A stretch of DNA of 64,000 nt. It comes from Pseudomonas viridiflava (lineage in GTDB: Bacteria; Pseudomonadota; Gammaproteobacteria; Pseudomonadales; Pseudomonadaceae). Position 1 is the first letter of the stretch; the number at the start of each line of letters is the position of its first letter. Under the pieces are notes generated by a model. That model was not told the DNA's origin. It saw nothing but the letters and a program-made list of their open reading frames with translations, and did not search any database. Positions 37,502 through 47,005 of the stretch are shown here, piece by piece. Made by a program: the position numbers and the translations under genes. The stretch lies in contig NZ_UUOC01000025.1 of NCBI RefSeq assembly GCF_900590755.1, positions 186,001 to 250,000 on the forward strand, written 5' to 3'.

Positions 37502-37634
37502 GTACATATCCGTTGCTGCGGTCACGGCCGCTATGGGTTGCGCCCTTACGGCGCCTCACTTTTGAGAAGCGCAAAAGTGAGGCGCTGTAAAAGCGCAACC
37601 CTAAGTGGCCGTGACCGCGTGAACGGATATGTAC
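37502..37634. repeat. Long hairpin repeat (62-bp arms, 9-bp loop)
   Basis: The left arm 37502-37563 begins GTACATATCCGTTGC, and the right arm 37573-37634 ends GGATATGTAC. The arms are nearly perfect complements around GAGAAGCGC. The same family forms the outer ends of the large repeat at 52453-53680. It separates the convergent flhB-like and DUF2802 genes and may act as a terminator. Confidence 0.88.
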
Positions 37635-37665
37635 TCCGAACAACAGACAGCGCAGCGCCCTCCCC

Positions 37666-38067
37666 TCACCCCTGATTATGCCCATGCAACTTGCTCATCA
37701 ACTGAGCCTCTGCCTGAGTCAAACCACACGCCTGGGTCAGTTCATCGACGCTGGCGCCCATCCCCACCAGGCGGGCGGCCTGGGCGAATGAGAGGCTGGC
37801 GGGGTCTCGCTGCTCAAGGGCAGTGAGCTTGTCAGGCAGCGGAGCAACAATCGCCCGCAGCTCATGCAAAGCCTCGCCCATCTTGACGGTGCCGTTCTGA
37901 AAGTTATCCACACGCCTGATCAGCTCGCGAATCCGCTGATCGCGCTTGGCGTCCGCTTCATCACGCTCCAGATCCAGCTGACGCTGGCGCTTGGTATGCG
38001 CCAGGAACAGTGCAAGCGTCACCACCCAGGCAACCCCCAGGAAGGCGACTGCTACCTCAAAAATCAA
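37666..38067 (-). CDS. DUF2802 protein downstream of cheW
   Basis: The 133-residue protein has one N-terminal membrane helix (about residues 5-22), a charged coiled-coil stretch (RQRQLDLERDEADAKRDQRIRELIRRVDNF) and a small C-terminal helical domain (DELTQACGLTQAEAQLMSKLHG) like a helix-turn-helix. The apparent start is TTG at 38067, directly after the cheW stop. From memory a similar gene (PA1465) follows cheW in P. aeruginosa. Its role is unknown, probably linked to chemotaxis or flagella. Confidence 0.85.
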   Translation of the reverse strand: MIFEVAVAFLGVAWVVTLALFLAHTKRQRQLDLERDEADAKRDQRIRELIRRVDNFQNGTVKMGEALHELRAIVAPLPDKLTALEQRDPASLSFAQAARLVGMGASVDELTQACGLTQAEAQLMSKLHGHNQG

Positions 38068-38547
38068 TCAGATGTTCTCCAGCTCGGACCACTCTTCTTC
38101 AGACATCATTTTGTCCAGCTCGACGAGGATCAACAGTTCGCCGTTCTTGTTGCATACGCCTTGAATGAACTTGGCGGATTCGTCGTTCCCGACGTTAGGC
38201 GCAGTTTCCACTTCCGACTGACGCAGGTAAACCACTTCGGCAACGCTGTCGACCAGGATCCCGACCACTTGCTTGTCGGCTTCGATGATCACGATACGGG
38301 TGTTGTCGCTGACTTCCACCGGGTCAAGGCCGAAGCGCTGACGGGTGTCGATCACGGTCACGACGTTGCCGCGCAGGTTGATGATCCCCAGCACATAGCT
38401 TGGCGCACCCGGAACAGGGGCGATTTCTGTGTAGCGCAGCACTTCCTGAACCTGCATCACGTTGATGCCGTAAGACTCGTTATCCAGGCGGAAAGTAACC
38501 CACTGCAGAATAGGATCTTCGGAACCTTGTGCGGACGACTTCTTCAT
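38068..38547 (-). CDS. cheW: Chemotaxis coupling protein CheW
   Basis: CheW links chemoreceptors to CheA. The 159-residue protein shows QWVTFRLDNESYGINVMQVQ, PGAPSYVLGIINLRGNVV, VIDTRQRFGL, VDSVAEVVYL and a C-terminal ILVELDKMMS. It lies at the 3' end of the che block, 57 bp after a larger CheW-domain gene. Complete and typical. Confidence 0.96.
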   Translation of the reverse strand: MKKSSAQGSEDPILQWVTFRLDNESYGINVMQVQEVLRYTEIAPVPGAPSYVLGIINLRGNVVTVIDTRQRFGLDPVEVSDNTRIVIIEADKQVVGILVDSVAEVVYLRQSEVETAPNVGNDESAKFIQGVCNKNGELLILVELDKMMSEEEWSELENI

Positions 38548-38604
38548 AACCCCAACCCCTCGCGTGTGTGCTGTGCAGGGGACGCTTGCTGCGTCCCCTC
38601 ATGA

Positions 38605-39510
38605 TTATTTGGTTTTCTGCATCTGCTTGACCGCGCCACTGGCAATCAGCTCGGCTAACTCTGAAACGTCCAGCAAGGCGCACATGTGTTCAATCACTGT
38701 GCCCGCCAACCAGGGACGCTGCCCACGCTGGGTGCGCCACTTGATCTCGTTGGGGTCAAGGCGCAGGGAGCGGCTGACCTGATGCACCGCCAGCCCCCAC
38801 TCGTAGCCTTGAACCGAAATCACATACTGCAATCCCTGGCGAAAATCATCGCGATAGCGATCCGGCATGATCCAGCGCGCGGTATCCAGCACTTTCAGGT
38901 TGCCGCTCTGGCTCGGCAGGATCCCGAGGAACCAGTCCGGCTGACCGAACAGCGGTGTCAAATCATGCCCTGCCAGCGGATAAATCGAACCCAGGCATAC
39001 CAGCGGTACTGCCAGGGTCAGGCCAGCCACATCAAACAGCAGGCACTCGAACGGTTCTTCTGCCCAGGCAGGTCGACCGTCAGTGGTCGGCGGCGGTGTC
39101 GGGTTGCGTTGCGCAGTCTGCAGATAAACGTCTGCAACCGGCTCAACCAGCTCCACCACCGGCACCGAAACTTCAGGCACCACCTCGACTTCAACTTCAA
39201 CTTCGACCCGAGCCACCACCGGCGGCGCTACCACAGGAGCTGCAACGGCAACCGGGACTGCCACGGGCGCTGGTGCAGCCACCGCTACCGCAATCGGCGT
39301 CGCCGCTGCCAGCATCCGCGCGTCATGGGCCTGCTCTTCAAGGACCGCCGCCTGGAAATCATCCAGAACCACGGGCTCGGGCTCAGGCGCCAGCATCACC
39401 GGCAATACTTCGGGCAAATCTTCAGTGGCATCCTGAAGCAGCGCATCCAGATACGACTGCAGCGCCACTTGCGGTCGTGTTGCTATCTCTACAGGCCGAT
39501 TCAGGTTCAT
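38605..39510 (-). CDS. CheW-domain protein with long acidic/Val-Ala-Pro N-terminus
   Basis: The 301-residue product has an N-terminal low-complexity region rich in Val, Ala, Pro and Glu (about 30-150, including VEVEVEVEVV repeats) and a C-terminal CheW-like domain (FECLLFDVAGLTLAVPLVCLG, then GILPSQSGNLKVLDTARWI). I chose the ATG at 39510 (MNLNRPVEIATRPQ). In other polar-flagellate bacteria a protein encoded between ParC/ParP-like and cheW genes positions chemotaxis arrays with ParA. The context beside parA supports a ParP-type role, by inference. Confidence 0.88.
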   Translation of the reverse strand: MNLNRPVEIATRPQVALQSYLDALLQDATEDLPEVLPVMLAPEPEPVVLDDFQAAVLEEQAHDARMLAAATPIAVAVAAPAPVAVPVAVAAPVVAPPVVARVEVEVEVEVVPEVSVPVVELVEPVADVYLQTAQRNPTPPPTTDGRPAWAEEPFECLLFDVAGLTLAVPLVCLGSIYPLAGHDLTPLFGQPDWFLGILPSQSGNLKVLDTARWIMPDRYRDDFRQGLQYVISVQGYEWGLAVHQVSRSLRLDPNEIKWRTQRGQRPWLAGTVIEHMCALLDVSELAELIASGAVKQMQKTK

Positions 39511-39624
39511 ACAGGTGCCACACAATAAGTAACGCGATTACCGCTTGAATGAGTTATCGGCCGCTGTAAGGCCCGACTTGAGTGGTTCTGTGAGCGCTCG
39601 GAAAATAAACCTGTGGAGTTCATG

Positions 39625-40413
39625 TCAGGCCACCTGCGCCATGAGCTGTTCGGACAGCAGATGCTTGAGCAGCGCCCGATAGGCCAGCACTGCGCGGCTC
39701 TTGTTATCGAACTGCGAGGGGGTGACGCCCGCCCGGCTGGCGTCACGCAAACGCGTGTCCACCGGCACATAGGCTTTCCAGACATGCTCCGGGAAGCTGT
39801 CACGCAGCAGTTTCAAGGTGCCCATCGAGGCCTGGGTGCGGCGGTCGAACAAGGTCGGGACGATGGTGTAAGGCAACGGCACCTTGCGCGAGCGGTTGAT
39901 CATCGCCAGGGTGTTGACCATGCGTTCCAGGCCTTTGACGGCGAGGAATTCGGTCTGCACCGGGATCACCAACTGCTGGCTGGCGGCCAGGGCATTGACC
40001 ATCAGGACGCCCAACAACGGCGGGCTGTCGATCAGTGCGTAATCAAAATCCTGCCAGAGCTGCGCCAGACTTTTGGCGATCACCAGCCCCAAGCCGTTCT
40101 GGCCAGGGGATTGACGCTCAAGGGTCGCCAAAGCGGTGCTCGATGGCAGCAGGGATATGCGCTGGTCGCTGGTCGGCAGCAACAGCTGGCCGGGCAATCC
40201 GTCCGGGATATTGCCCTTGTGCAGAAACAGATCGAACACGCTGTGTTCGAGCAAATCCGGGTCATGCCCGAAATAGCTGGTCATCGAGCCATGGGGGTCC
40301 AGATCGACCACGACCACGCGCTTGCCCGCCTCGGCCAACAGCCCGGCTAACGCGATGGTGGAGGTGGTCTTACCGACGCCACCTTTTTGATTGGCTACTG
40401 CCCAGACTCTCAT
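39625..40413 (-). CDS. ParA-family ATPase of the chemotaxis cluster (ParC/Soj-like)
   Basis: The 262-residue MinD/ParA-type ATPase has the deviant Walker A KGGVGKTTS (from about residue 9), DLDPHGSMTSYFG and DYALIDSPPLLGVL. The start ATG at 40413 (MRVWAVANQKGG) was chosen over an upstream extension. Its place between motD and the CheW-domain gene matches ParA-like proteins that place chemosensory arrays at the cell pole in Vibrio and Pseudomonas. It is not the chromosomal parA, which would sit near parB. Confidence 0.92.
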   Translation of the reverse strand: MRVWAVANQKGGVGKTTSTIALAGLLAEAGKRVVVVDLDPHGSMTSYFGHDPDLLEHSVFDLFLHKGNIPDGLPGQLLLPTSDQRISLLPSSTALATLERQSPGQNGLGLVIAKSLAQLWQDFDYALIDSPPLLGVLMVNALAASQQLVIPVQTEFLAVKGLERMVNTLAMINRSRKVPLPYTIVPTLFDRRTQASMGTLKLLRDSFPEHVWKAYVPVDTRLRDASRAGVTPSQFDNKSRAVLAYRALLKHLLSEQLMAQVA

Positions 40414-40458
40414 TGTGTTTTTTCCTCCCGCCATGGCGGTGGCCATACCGAGAATTGA

Positions 40459-41349
40459 CTAACGTGCCGATGACGAAGAATTGACGCTATTACCCCGTGC
40501 TGCCGGGCTGACTGGCGTAGGTGCAGTTTGTGTGCCAGCACGGCGCATGGCGGAGTCCGGCTGTTGAGTATTGGTGGTGCCGGTCGCGGTGAGACTGCGG
40601 CGAACGTCCAGATTTCGCGAGATCACCAATACCACGCGACGGTTGCGGCCGCGACCATCAGCAGTGGTATTGGACGCCACTGGCTGAAACTCGCCATAAC
40701 CCACCGAGGCCATACGCGCAGGGTTGATACCCTCCATCGCCAGCATGCGCACGATGCTGGCGGCACGGGCCGAGGACAGTTCCCAGTTGGTCGGGAACTG
40801 AGCAGTACTGATCGGCTGGTCGTCGGTAAAGCCTTCCACATGAATCGGGTTGTCGAAGGGTTTGATGATGGTGGCGACTTTTTCAATGATGTTGAAAGCC
40901 TTGTCGCTGGGCATGGCATCGCCGCTGCCGAACAACATGCTGGATTTAAGCTCGATTTCGATCCACAGCTCGTTGCCGCGCACTGTCATCTGATTGGAAC
41001 TGATCAGGTCGCCGAAGCCGGCACGCACGTCGTCGGCAATGGTCTTCAGTGGATCGGTAACGTTCTGCCCGATGCCCGCGTCCGTCTGCTCGCTGTCCTT
41101 GACCAACGGCTGGGCTGGCTTGACGGTGACCGGACGCTGCTCGCCGATAGGGATCGGCTTCATGCTTTTTTCAGTGTCGTTGAACACGCCCACCAAGGCT
41201 TCGGACAGGATCTTGTACTTGCCTTCGTTCACTGACGAAATCGAGTACATGACCACGAAAAAGGCAAACAGCAGGGTGATGAAGTCCGCGTAGGACACCA
41301 GCCAGCGCTCGTGATTTTCGTGCTCTTCGGGTCGACGACGTCGAGCCAT
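40459..41349 (-). CDS. motD: Flagellar motor stator protein MotD (MotB-like)
   Basis: MotD is the peptidoglycan-binding stator partner of MotC. The 296-residue protein has a basic N-terminus, one membrane helix (WLVSYADFITLLFAFFVVMYSI, about residues 17-38; the Asp is the proton-path residue) and an OmpA-like domain (HVEGFTDDQPI, NWELSSARAASIVRML, GYGEFQPVA). A Ser/Thr/Pro-rich tail follows. It lies 6 bp after motC. Confidence 0.95.
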   Translation of the reverse strand: MARRRRPEEHENHERWLVSYADFITLLFAFFVVMYSISSVNEGKYKILSEALVGVFNDTEKSMKPIPIGEQRPVTVKPAQPLVKDSEQTDAGIGQNVTDPLKTIADDVRAGFGDLISSNQMTVRGNELWIEIELKSSMLFGSGDAMPSDKAFNIIEKVATIIKPFDNPIHVEGFTDDQPISTAQFPTNWELSSARAASIVRMLAMEGINPARMASVGYGEFQPVASNTTADGRGRNRRVVLVISRNLDVRRSLTATGTTNTQQPDSAMRRAGTQTAPTPVSPAARGNSVNSSSSAR

Positions 41350-41355
41350 GGGGTA

Positions 41356-42096
41356 TTACTCCATGAAGCCTTGCAGCTTGAGTTCGATGGAGCGCGGGTT
41401 TTCACCCTCGGCGATGGACAGCAAACCTTCAAGGAGCATTTCCCGATAGCGGGACTGACGCATGGCAATGCTTTTGAGCTTGTTGGCGACCGGCAACAGG
41501 ATCAGGTTGGCCGACGCCACGCCATAGATGGTCGCAACGAACGCCACCGCAATACCGCTGCCCAGCTGGCTGGGATCGGCCAGGTTGCCCATGACATGGA
41601 TCAGGCCCATGACTGCACCGATGATGCCCACGGTCGGCGCATAGCCACCCATGCTTTCGAATACTTTGGCGGCCTGGATATCGCGGCTTTCCTGAGTCAT
41701 GAAATCCACTTCAAGAATGCTGCGGATCGCCTGTGGCTCGGAGCCGTCGACCAGCAACTGCAAGCCTTTGCGGGCATAGCTGTCGGGCTCGGTATCCGCG
41801 ACGGTCTCAAGACCGAGCAAGCCTTCCTTGCGGGCGATCATGCTCCAGTTGATGACCCGATCAATGCCGCCTGCCAGGTCAATGCGCGGCGGAAACAGAA
41901 TCCAGCCAACAATCTGCACTGCACGCTTGAAGGCACTCATCGGTGACTGCAGCATCGATGCCGCCAGTGTGCCGCCGAGCACGATCAGCGCCGCCGGACC
42001 ATTGAGCAGAGCGGCGAGATGCCCCCCTTCCAGGTAGTTACCGCCAATGATGGCGACAAAGGCGAGGATCAGGCCAATCAGACTCAAAACATCCAT
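41356..42096 (-). CDS. motC: Flagellar motor stator protein MotC (MotA-like)
   Basis: MotC is the proton-channel stator subunit. The 246-residue protein has four membrane helices (LSLIGLILAFVAIIGGNYLEGG at the N-terminus; VGIIGAVMGLIHVMGNL and SGIAVAFVATIYGVASANLI later) and a cytoplasmic loop with conserved charged residues (RKEGLLGLE). The start at 42096 overlaps the cheB stop. Pseudomonas have a second pair, MotAB, elsewhere. Confidence 0.95.
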   Translation of the reverse strand: MDVLSLIGLILAFVAIIGGNYLEGGHLAALLNGPAALIVLGGTLAASMLQSPMSAFKRAVQIVGWILFPPRIDLAGGIDRVINWSMIARKEGLLGLETVADTEPDSYARKGLQLLVDGSEPQAIRSILEVDFMTQESRDIQAAKVFESMGGYAPTVGIIGAVMGLIHVMGNLADPSQLGSGIAVAFVATIYGVASANLILLPVANKLKSIAMRQSRYREMLLEGLLSIAEGENPRSIELKLQGFME

Positions 42097-43256
42097 CAGA
42101 CGCACGCCTCGACCAGATGCTTGCCGATGTCGTCCAGGCTATAAATGGCGTCAGCCAGGTCTGCCTTGACGATGGCCATCGGCATCCCGTAAATCACGCA
42201 GCTGGCCTCGTCCTGAGCCCAGACGTGGCTGCCGCCCTGCTTGAGCAGACGCGCGCCTTCACGACCGTCGGCGCCCATGCCGGTCAACACCACGGCCAGC
42301 ACTTTGTCGCCATAGGATTTGGCTGCCGAACCGAAGGTGATGTCGACGCAAGGCTTGTAGTTGAGGCGCTCGTCGCCCGGCAGAATCTTCACCGCGCCAC
42401 GACCATCAATCATCATTTGTTTGCCGCCCGGCGCCAACAAGGCGAGGCCCGGCCGCAGGATGTCACCATCCTCGGCTTCTTTGACACTGATCTGGCACAG
42501 CTTGTCCAGACGTTCGGCGAAAGCCTTGGTGAAGGCAGCGGGCATGTGCTGGATCAAGACGATCGGTGCCGGGAAATTGGCAGGCAGTTGGGTCAGGACC
42601 CGCTGCAGTGCCACCGGGCCGCCAGTGGAGGTACCAATGGCGACCAGTTTGTAGGCTTTGCGCTTCGGCGCTGGCGACAGATGCGCGTGAGACGTGCGCT
42701 CGGCCGGGGCTGGCGTGGAGCGCGGCGGCAGGCTGCGGCTGGGCGCTGGCGCAGGTGCAGGGCTGGCGGAGCGACTTGAAACAGTCGGCGCGCTGACGGC
42801 CGGGGCCGGTGCAGATGTCGGCGTCGATGCCGGAGCACTGAAGCTGCCCATGCGACGATTACTGCGGGCAATACTGTGGACTTTTTCGCACAGCAACTGC
42901 TTGACCTTGTCAGGGTTGCGAGAAATGTCTTCGAAATTCTTGGGCAGGAAGTCCACCGCGCCGGCGTCCAGGGCATCCAGCGTGACGCGGGCACCTTCGT
43001 GGGTCAGCGAAGAGAACATCAGCACCGGAGTCGGGCTGCGTTGCATGATATGACGCACGGCAGTAATGCCGTCCATCATGGGCATTTCGTAGTCCATGGT
43101 AATGACATCGGGCTTGAGCGACAGCGCCAGATCAATGGCTTCCTTGCCATTGGTGGCCGTACCCACAACCTTGATGTTTGGATCTGAAGAAAGGATTTCC
43201 GTGACACGACGGCGGAAGAAACCGGAGTCATCCACCACCAATACCTTGACTACCAT
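42096..43256 (-). CDS. cheB: Chemotaxis response regulator protein-glutamate methylesterase CheB
   Basis: CheB demethylates receptor glutamates when phosphorylated. The 386-residue protein has an N-terminal receiver domain (VDD start, phospho-acceptor Asp55 in VITMDYEMP), a long Ala/Pro/Ser-rich linker (about 140-195), and the catalytic domain with [13 protein letters not shown] (Ser), IQHMP and TGMGADG. The start at 43256 gives the usual [12 protein letters not shown]. It follows cheA by 117 bp. Confidence 0.96.
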   Translation of the reverse strand: MVVKVLVVDDSGFFRRRVTEILSSDPNIKVVGTATNGKEAIDLALSLKPDVITMDYEMPMMDGITAVRHIMQRSPTPVLMFSSLTHEGARVTLDALDAGAVDFLPKNFEDISRNPDKVKQLLCEKVHSIARSNRRMGSFSAPASTPTSAPAPAVSAPTVSSRSASPAPAPAPSRSLPPRSTPAPAERTSHAHLSPAPKRKAYKLVAIGTSTGGPVALQRVLTQLPANFPAPIVLIQHMPAAFTKAFAERLDKLCQISVKEAEDGDILRPGLALLAPGGKQMMIDGRGAVKILPGDERLNYKPCVDITFGSAAKSYGDKVLAVVLTGMGADGREGARLLKQGGSHVWAQDEASCVIYGMPMAIVKADLADAIYSLDDIGKHLVEACV

Positions 43257-43373
43257 AAACACTCCATTAGAGGCTGCGCGCAAACCACTGAGCCCTGCAA
43301 CAGGCAGAGACTCATCGCTTTCAATGCAGCCTGATCAGGCGCCGCAGCCAGTTGACTGCCTGCGGCACCAGGA

Positions 43374-45641
43374 TCAAATACGCCGTGCGGCGTAGCGCTT
43401 GAGCATGCTCGGCACATCGAGAATCAATGCGATGCGGCCGTCACCGGTGATGGTTGCGCCCGACATCCCTGGCGTACCTTGCAACATCTTGCCCAGCGGC
43501 TTGATGACCACTTCTTCCTGACCCACCAACTGATCGACCACGAAGCCGATACGCTGGGTGCCCACGGACAGAATCACCACATGCCCTTCGCGCTGTTCTT
43601 CATGCGCGGCCGAACTGACCAGCCAGCGCTTGAGGTAAAACAGCGGCAAGGCCTTGTCCCGCACGATGACCACTTCCTGACCATCGACGACGTTGGTCGT
43701 CGACAGGTCCAGGTGGAAGATCTCGTTGACGTTGACCAGCGGGAAAGCAAAGGCCTGATTGCCCAGCATGACCATCAGTGTCGGCATGATCGCCAGGGTC
43801 AATGGCACCTTGATGACGATCTTCGAGCCCTGGCCCTTGGTGGAGTAAATGTTGATCGTACCGTTGAGCTGGGCAATCTTGGTTTTCACCACGTCCATGC
43901 CCACACCACGACCGGACACATCGGAAATCTCGGTTTTGGTCGAGAAACCCGGTGCAAAGATCAGGTTGTAGCAATCGGTATCGCTCAGGCGGTCAGCAGC
44001 ATCCTTGTCCATCACACCGCGTTTCACGGCAATGGAACGAAGCACGTTAGGGTCCATGCCCTTGCCGTCATCGGAAATCGACAGCAGGATGTGGTCGCCT
44101 TCCTGTTCGGCAGACAGAATCACCCGTCCGCCACGGGATTTGCCTGTCGCTTCGCGCTCTTCCGGGGTTTCGATACCGTGGTCGACCGCGTTGCGCACCA
44201 AGTGGACCAGTGGATCGGCAAGCGCCTCTACGAGGTTTTTGTCGAGGTCGGTTTCTTCTCCCACCAGTTCCAGGTTGATTTCTTTCTTGAGCTGACGAGC
44301 CAGGTCGCGAACCAGTCGCGGGAAGCGACCGAACACTTTCTTGATCGGCTGCATCCGGGTCTTCATCACCGCGGTCTGCAAGTCGGCCGTTACCACGTCA
44401 AGGTTGGACACCGCCTTGGACATGGCTTCGTCGCCGCTATTGAGACCCAGGCGTACCAGACGGTTACGCACCAGCACCAGTTCGCCGACCATGTTCATGA
44501 TCTCGTCCAGGCGTGCGGTATCAACCCGAACGGTGGTTTCAGCTTCTGAAGCGACAGGCTTTTCACTGGGTGGAGCAGGCGCTTTGGCGGGTGCAGGTGC
44601 AGGTGCAGGTGCGGCAGCCTTGGCAGGCGCTGGCGCGGGTTTGGCAGCAGGTGCAGGCGCTGGCTTGGCAGCAGCCGGAGCAGGAGCAGCTTTTGCTACC
44701 GCAGCAGGCGCGGCGGCGGCAGCGGCGGCAGCCACTTCAGGCTCGAACTTGCCTTTACCATGCAGCTCATCGAGCAAGGCTTCAAATTCGTTATCGGTGA
44801 TTTCATCGCCTTTGCCCGCTGCGGCCTTAGCCACCGCTGGCGCAGCCGCTACAGGAGCTACAGCGGCGTCAGGGTCAAACGAGCCTTTGCCATGCAACTG
44901 ATCCAGCAAGGCTTCGAATTCATCGTCGGTAATATCACCGCTTTCAACCTTGCCAGCGGCTGCGGCAGGCGCGGCAGCCGGAGGTGCTTTGGCATCGACA
45001 GCGAACTGCCCTTTGCCATGCAACTGGTCGAGTAGCGATTCAAACTCCGAGTCGGTGATTTCATCGCTCGATGCAGAACTGGCCGCAGCTGCCACTGGAG
45101 CACTGGCAGGTGCTGCCTGTTCTTTGGCGGCATTGAGCGAGTCGAGCAGTGCTTCGAATTCGGTATCGGTAATTTCATCGGACGCCGCTTCTGCGACGAC
45201 TTCGGCAGGTGCCGCTTCTGCAACGGCCTCCTCAACCACTTCATCGGCCGAAGCAGGTTCCGCCAGACGGGCCAGTGCAGCCAGCAGCTCAGGCGTCGCC
45301 GGAGTCACTTCGCTACGCTCACGCACTTGAGTGAACATGCCGTTAACCGCATCCAGCGCTTCCAGGACCACGTCCATCAATTCCGAGTCAACACGACGCT
45401 CACCCTTGCGCAGGATGTCGAAGACGTTCTCGGCGATGTGGCAGCACTCCACCAGCTCATGGAGCTGGAGGAAGCCGGCGCCCCCTTTTACAGTGTGAAA
45501 ACCGCGAAAAATTGCATTGAGCAAGTCAGCATCATCTGGTCGGCTTTCGAGCTCGACCAGCTGTTCAGACAATTGCTCGAGAATTTCGCCGGCCTCTACC
45601 AGAAAATCCTGAAGGATTTCTTCATCGGCGCCGAAGCTCAT
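43374..45641 (-). CDS. cheA: Chemotaxis histidine kinase CheA with four linker repeats
   Basis: CheA autophosphorylates and passes phosphate to CheY and CheB. The 755-residue protein has an Hpt domain with His49 in HTVKGGAGFL, then an Ala/Pro/Glu-rich linker (about 125-370). Next come the dimerisation helices (DEIMNMVGELVLVRNRL), the ATPase domain (HLVRNAVDHGIE, DDGKGMD, GRGVGMDVVK) and a CheW-like end. The linker contains four copies of an EITDxEFExLLDxL motif near residues 154, 192, 235 and 279. It follows cheZ on the same strand. Confidence 0.97.
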   Translation of the reverse strand: MSFGADEEILQDFLVEAGEILEQLSEQLVELESRPDDADLLNAIFRGFHTVKGGAGFLQLHELVECCHIAENVFDILRKGERRVDSELMDVVLEALDAVNGMFTQVRERSEVTPATPELLAALARLAEPASADEVVEEAVAEAAPAEVVAEAASDEITDTEFEALLDSLNAAKEQAAPASAPVAAAASSASSDEITDSEFESLLDQLHGKGQFAVDAKAPPAAAPAAAAGKVESGDITDDEFEALLDQLHGKGSFDPDAAVAPVAAAPAVAKAAAGKGDEITDNEFEALLDELHGKGKFEPEVAAAAAAAAPAAVAKAAPAPAAAKPAPAPAAKPAPAPAKAAAPAPAPAPAKAPAPPSEKPVASEAETTVRVDTARLDEIMNMVGELVLVRNRLVRLGLNSGDEAMSKAVSNLDVVTADLQTAVMKTRMQPIKKVFGRFPRLVRDLARQLKKEINLELVGEETDLDKNLVEALADPLVHLVRNAVDHGIETPEEREATGKSRGGRVILSAEQEGDHILLSISDDGKGMDPNVLRSIAVKRGVMDKDAADRLSDTDCYNLIFAPGFSTKTEISDVSGRGVGMDVVKTKIAQLNGTINIYSTKGQGSKIVIKVPLTLAIMPTLMVMLGNQAFAFPLVNVNEIFHLDLSTTNVVDGQEVVIVRDKALPLFYLKRWLVSSAAHEEQREGHVVILSVGTQRIGFVVDQLVGQEEVVIKPLGKMLQGTPGMSGATITGDGRIALILDVPSMLKRYAARRI

Positions 45642-45674
45642 TGGGGTGCTCCCTAAAATTAACCGTCAACAGAC

Positions 45675-46463
45675 CTAGAAGCCCAGGCTCGATAGCAGAT
45701 CGTCTACATCGTCCTGTCCGGACACAACGTCTTCACGTTTATCGGCATGAATCTGCGGACCTTCACCCTGCTTGACATGTTTTTGTGGATCTTTTTCAGC
45801 AAGGATGGATTCTTCGTCATGCTGGATGCCCGCAAAGCGGTCTACATGACTGGCCATGAGCACCAGTTTGAGCAGATTACTCTCCACTTCCGTGACCAAT
45901 TGCGTCACGCGCTTGATCACCTGGCCGGTGAGATCCTGGAAGTCCTGCGCCAAAAGAATGTCGTTCAGGTGGGAAGCAACCTGATGACTTTCTGTCTCGG
46001 TACGCGTCAGGAAACCCTCGACATTGCGCGCCAACTCACGAAACTCTTCAGCACCCACTTCGCGGCGCATGAAACGCGCCCAGTCAGCGCTCAACGCCTT
46101 GGCGTCGGTGCTCAGACCGTTCATCAGGGGTGTGCTTTGCTCAACCAGATCCATGGTGCGGTTAGCCGCATTTTCCGTGAGCCTGACAACATACGACAGG
46201 CGCTCGGTGGCATCCGTAATCTGGGACACTTCTTCGGCTTGCGGCATGTTCGGGTCAATCTGGAAATTGACGATCGCGCTGTGAAGCTCGCGAGTCAGCT
46301 TGCCGATTTCCTGATACAGGCCACGATCCCGTGCCTGGTTAAGCTCATGAATCAATTGAACCGCTTCGCCGAAACGACCCTTTTCAAGGCTCGTAACCAG
46401 CTCAGTGGCATGTTTTTTCAGGGTCGACTCAAACTCGCCCATTGACGTATCGTCGTTCTCCAT
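45675..46463 (-). CDS. cheZ: CheY-P phosphatase CheZ
   Basis: CheZ accelerates dephosphorylation of CheY-P. The 262-residue protein is a long helical hairpin (STLKKHATELVTSLEKGRF; ANRTMDLVEQSTPLM) with the catalytic-site segment DILLAQDFQDLTGQVIKRV, containing the acid/Gln pair. The extreme C-terminal CheY-binding peptide is DDVDDLLSSLGF. I chose the ATG at 46463; the frame extends 13 codons further. It lies 19 bp after cheY. Confidence 0.96.
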   Translation of the reverse strand: MENDDTSMGEFESTLKKHATELVTSLEKGRFGEAVQLIHELNQARDRGLYQEIGKLTRELHSAIVNFQIDPNMPQAEEVSQITDATERLSYVVRLTENAANRTMDLVEQSTPLMNGLSTDAKALSADWARFMRREVGAEEFRELARNVEGFLTRTETESHQVASHLNDILLAQDFQDLTGQVIKRVTQLVTEVESNLLKLVLMASHVDRFAGIQHDEESILAEKDPQKHVKQGEGPQIHADKREDVVSGQDDVDDLLSSLGF

Positions 46464-46482
46464 AGCGCCCTCACGGCATACA

Positions 46483-46857
46483 TCAGCTATTGACGCGCTC
46501 AAAAATCTTTTCGATCTTTTCTTTCAGCGCCTGAGCCGTGAATGGCTTGACCACATAGCCGTTAACACCGGCTTGAGCGGCCTCGATGATCTGGTCACGC
46601 TTGGCTTCAGCGGTCACCATCAACACCGGCAGGTGCTTGAGGCGGTCGTCGGCACGCACTTTGCGAAGCAGATCGATACCGGTCATCCCGGGCATGTTCC
46701 AGTCCGTTACCAGAAAGTCAAAAGATCCGCTTTCCAGCATCGGCAACGCGGTAAGCCCGTCATCGGCTTCGGACGTGTTGGTGAAGCCCAGATCACGCAG
46801 CAGGTTTTTAATGATCCGCCGCATCGTTGAGAAGTCATCAACGATGAGGATTTTCAT
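46483..46857 (-). CDS. cheY: Chemotaxis response regulator CheY
   Basis: CheY is the single-domain receiver that carries the signal to the flagellar switch. At 124 residues it has the typical length: [18 protein letters not shown], phospho-acceptor Asp52 in [24 protein letters not shown] and the Lys switch in GYVVKPFT. The start at 46857 is MKILIVDD. It begins the cheYZAB-mot block, about 295 bp after fliA. Confidence 0.97.
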   Translation of the reverse strand: MKILIVDDFSTMRRIIKNLLRDLGFTNTSEADDGLTALPMLESGSFDFLVTDWNMPGMTGIDLLRKVRADDRLKHLPVLMVTAEAKRDQIIEAAQAGVNGYVVKPFTAQALKEKIEKIFERVNS

Positions 46858-46892
46858 GTTCTTGTCCAATTCGACCTCCAAGCAGTCTTTGA

Positions 46893-46913
46893 CGCGTTCA
46901 GCACCTGAACGCG
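46893..46913. other. 9-bp inverted repeat with a 3-bp loop in the cheY leader
   Basis: CGCGTTCAG and CTGAACGCG flank CAC, about 36 bp before the cheY start. It could be a leader hairpin or an operator. It lacks a T tract, so it is not a standard terminator. Confidence 0.55.
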
Positions 46914-47005
46914 CTGTTCAATCAATACCGGCACAGCTCACATCGGCTGCACGAAAAAAACGACGACGGGCTTGGTAATCAACAGTTATGAAACCACACA
47001 GCAAA

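Noticed and set aside
43479..44549. 356-codon plus-strand frame opposite cheA
   Set aside because: It is antisense to well-conserved CheA domains; composition is typical of a shadow frame.
46935..46985. Possible FliA-type promoter for cheY (GCCGATG with a CCAAG upstream)
   Set aside because: The two elements are 23 bp apart, far more than the roughly 15 bp expected, and the -10 is imperfect.
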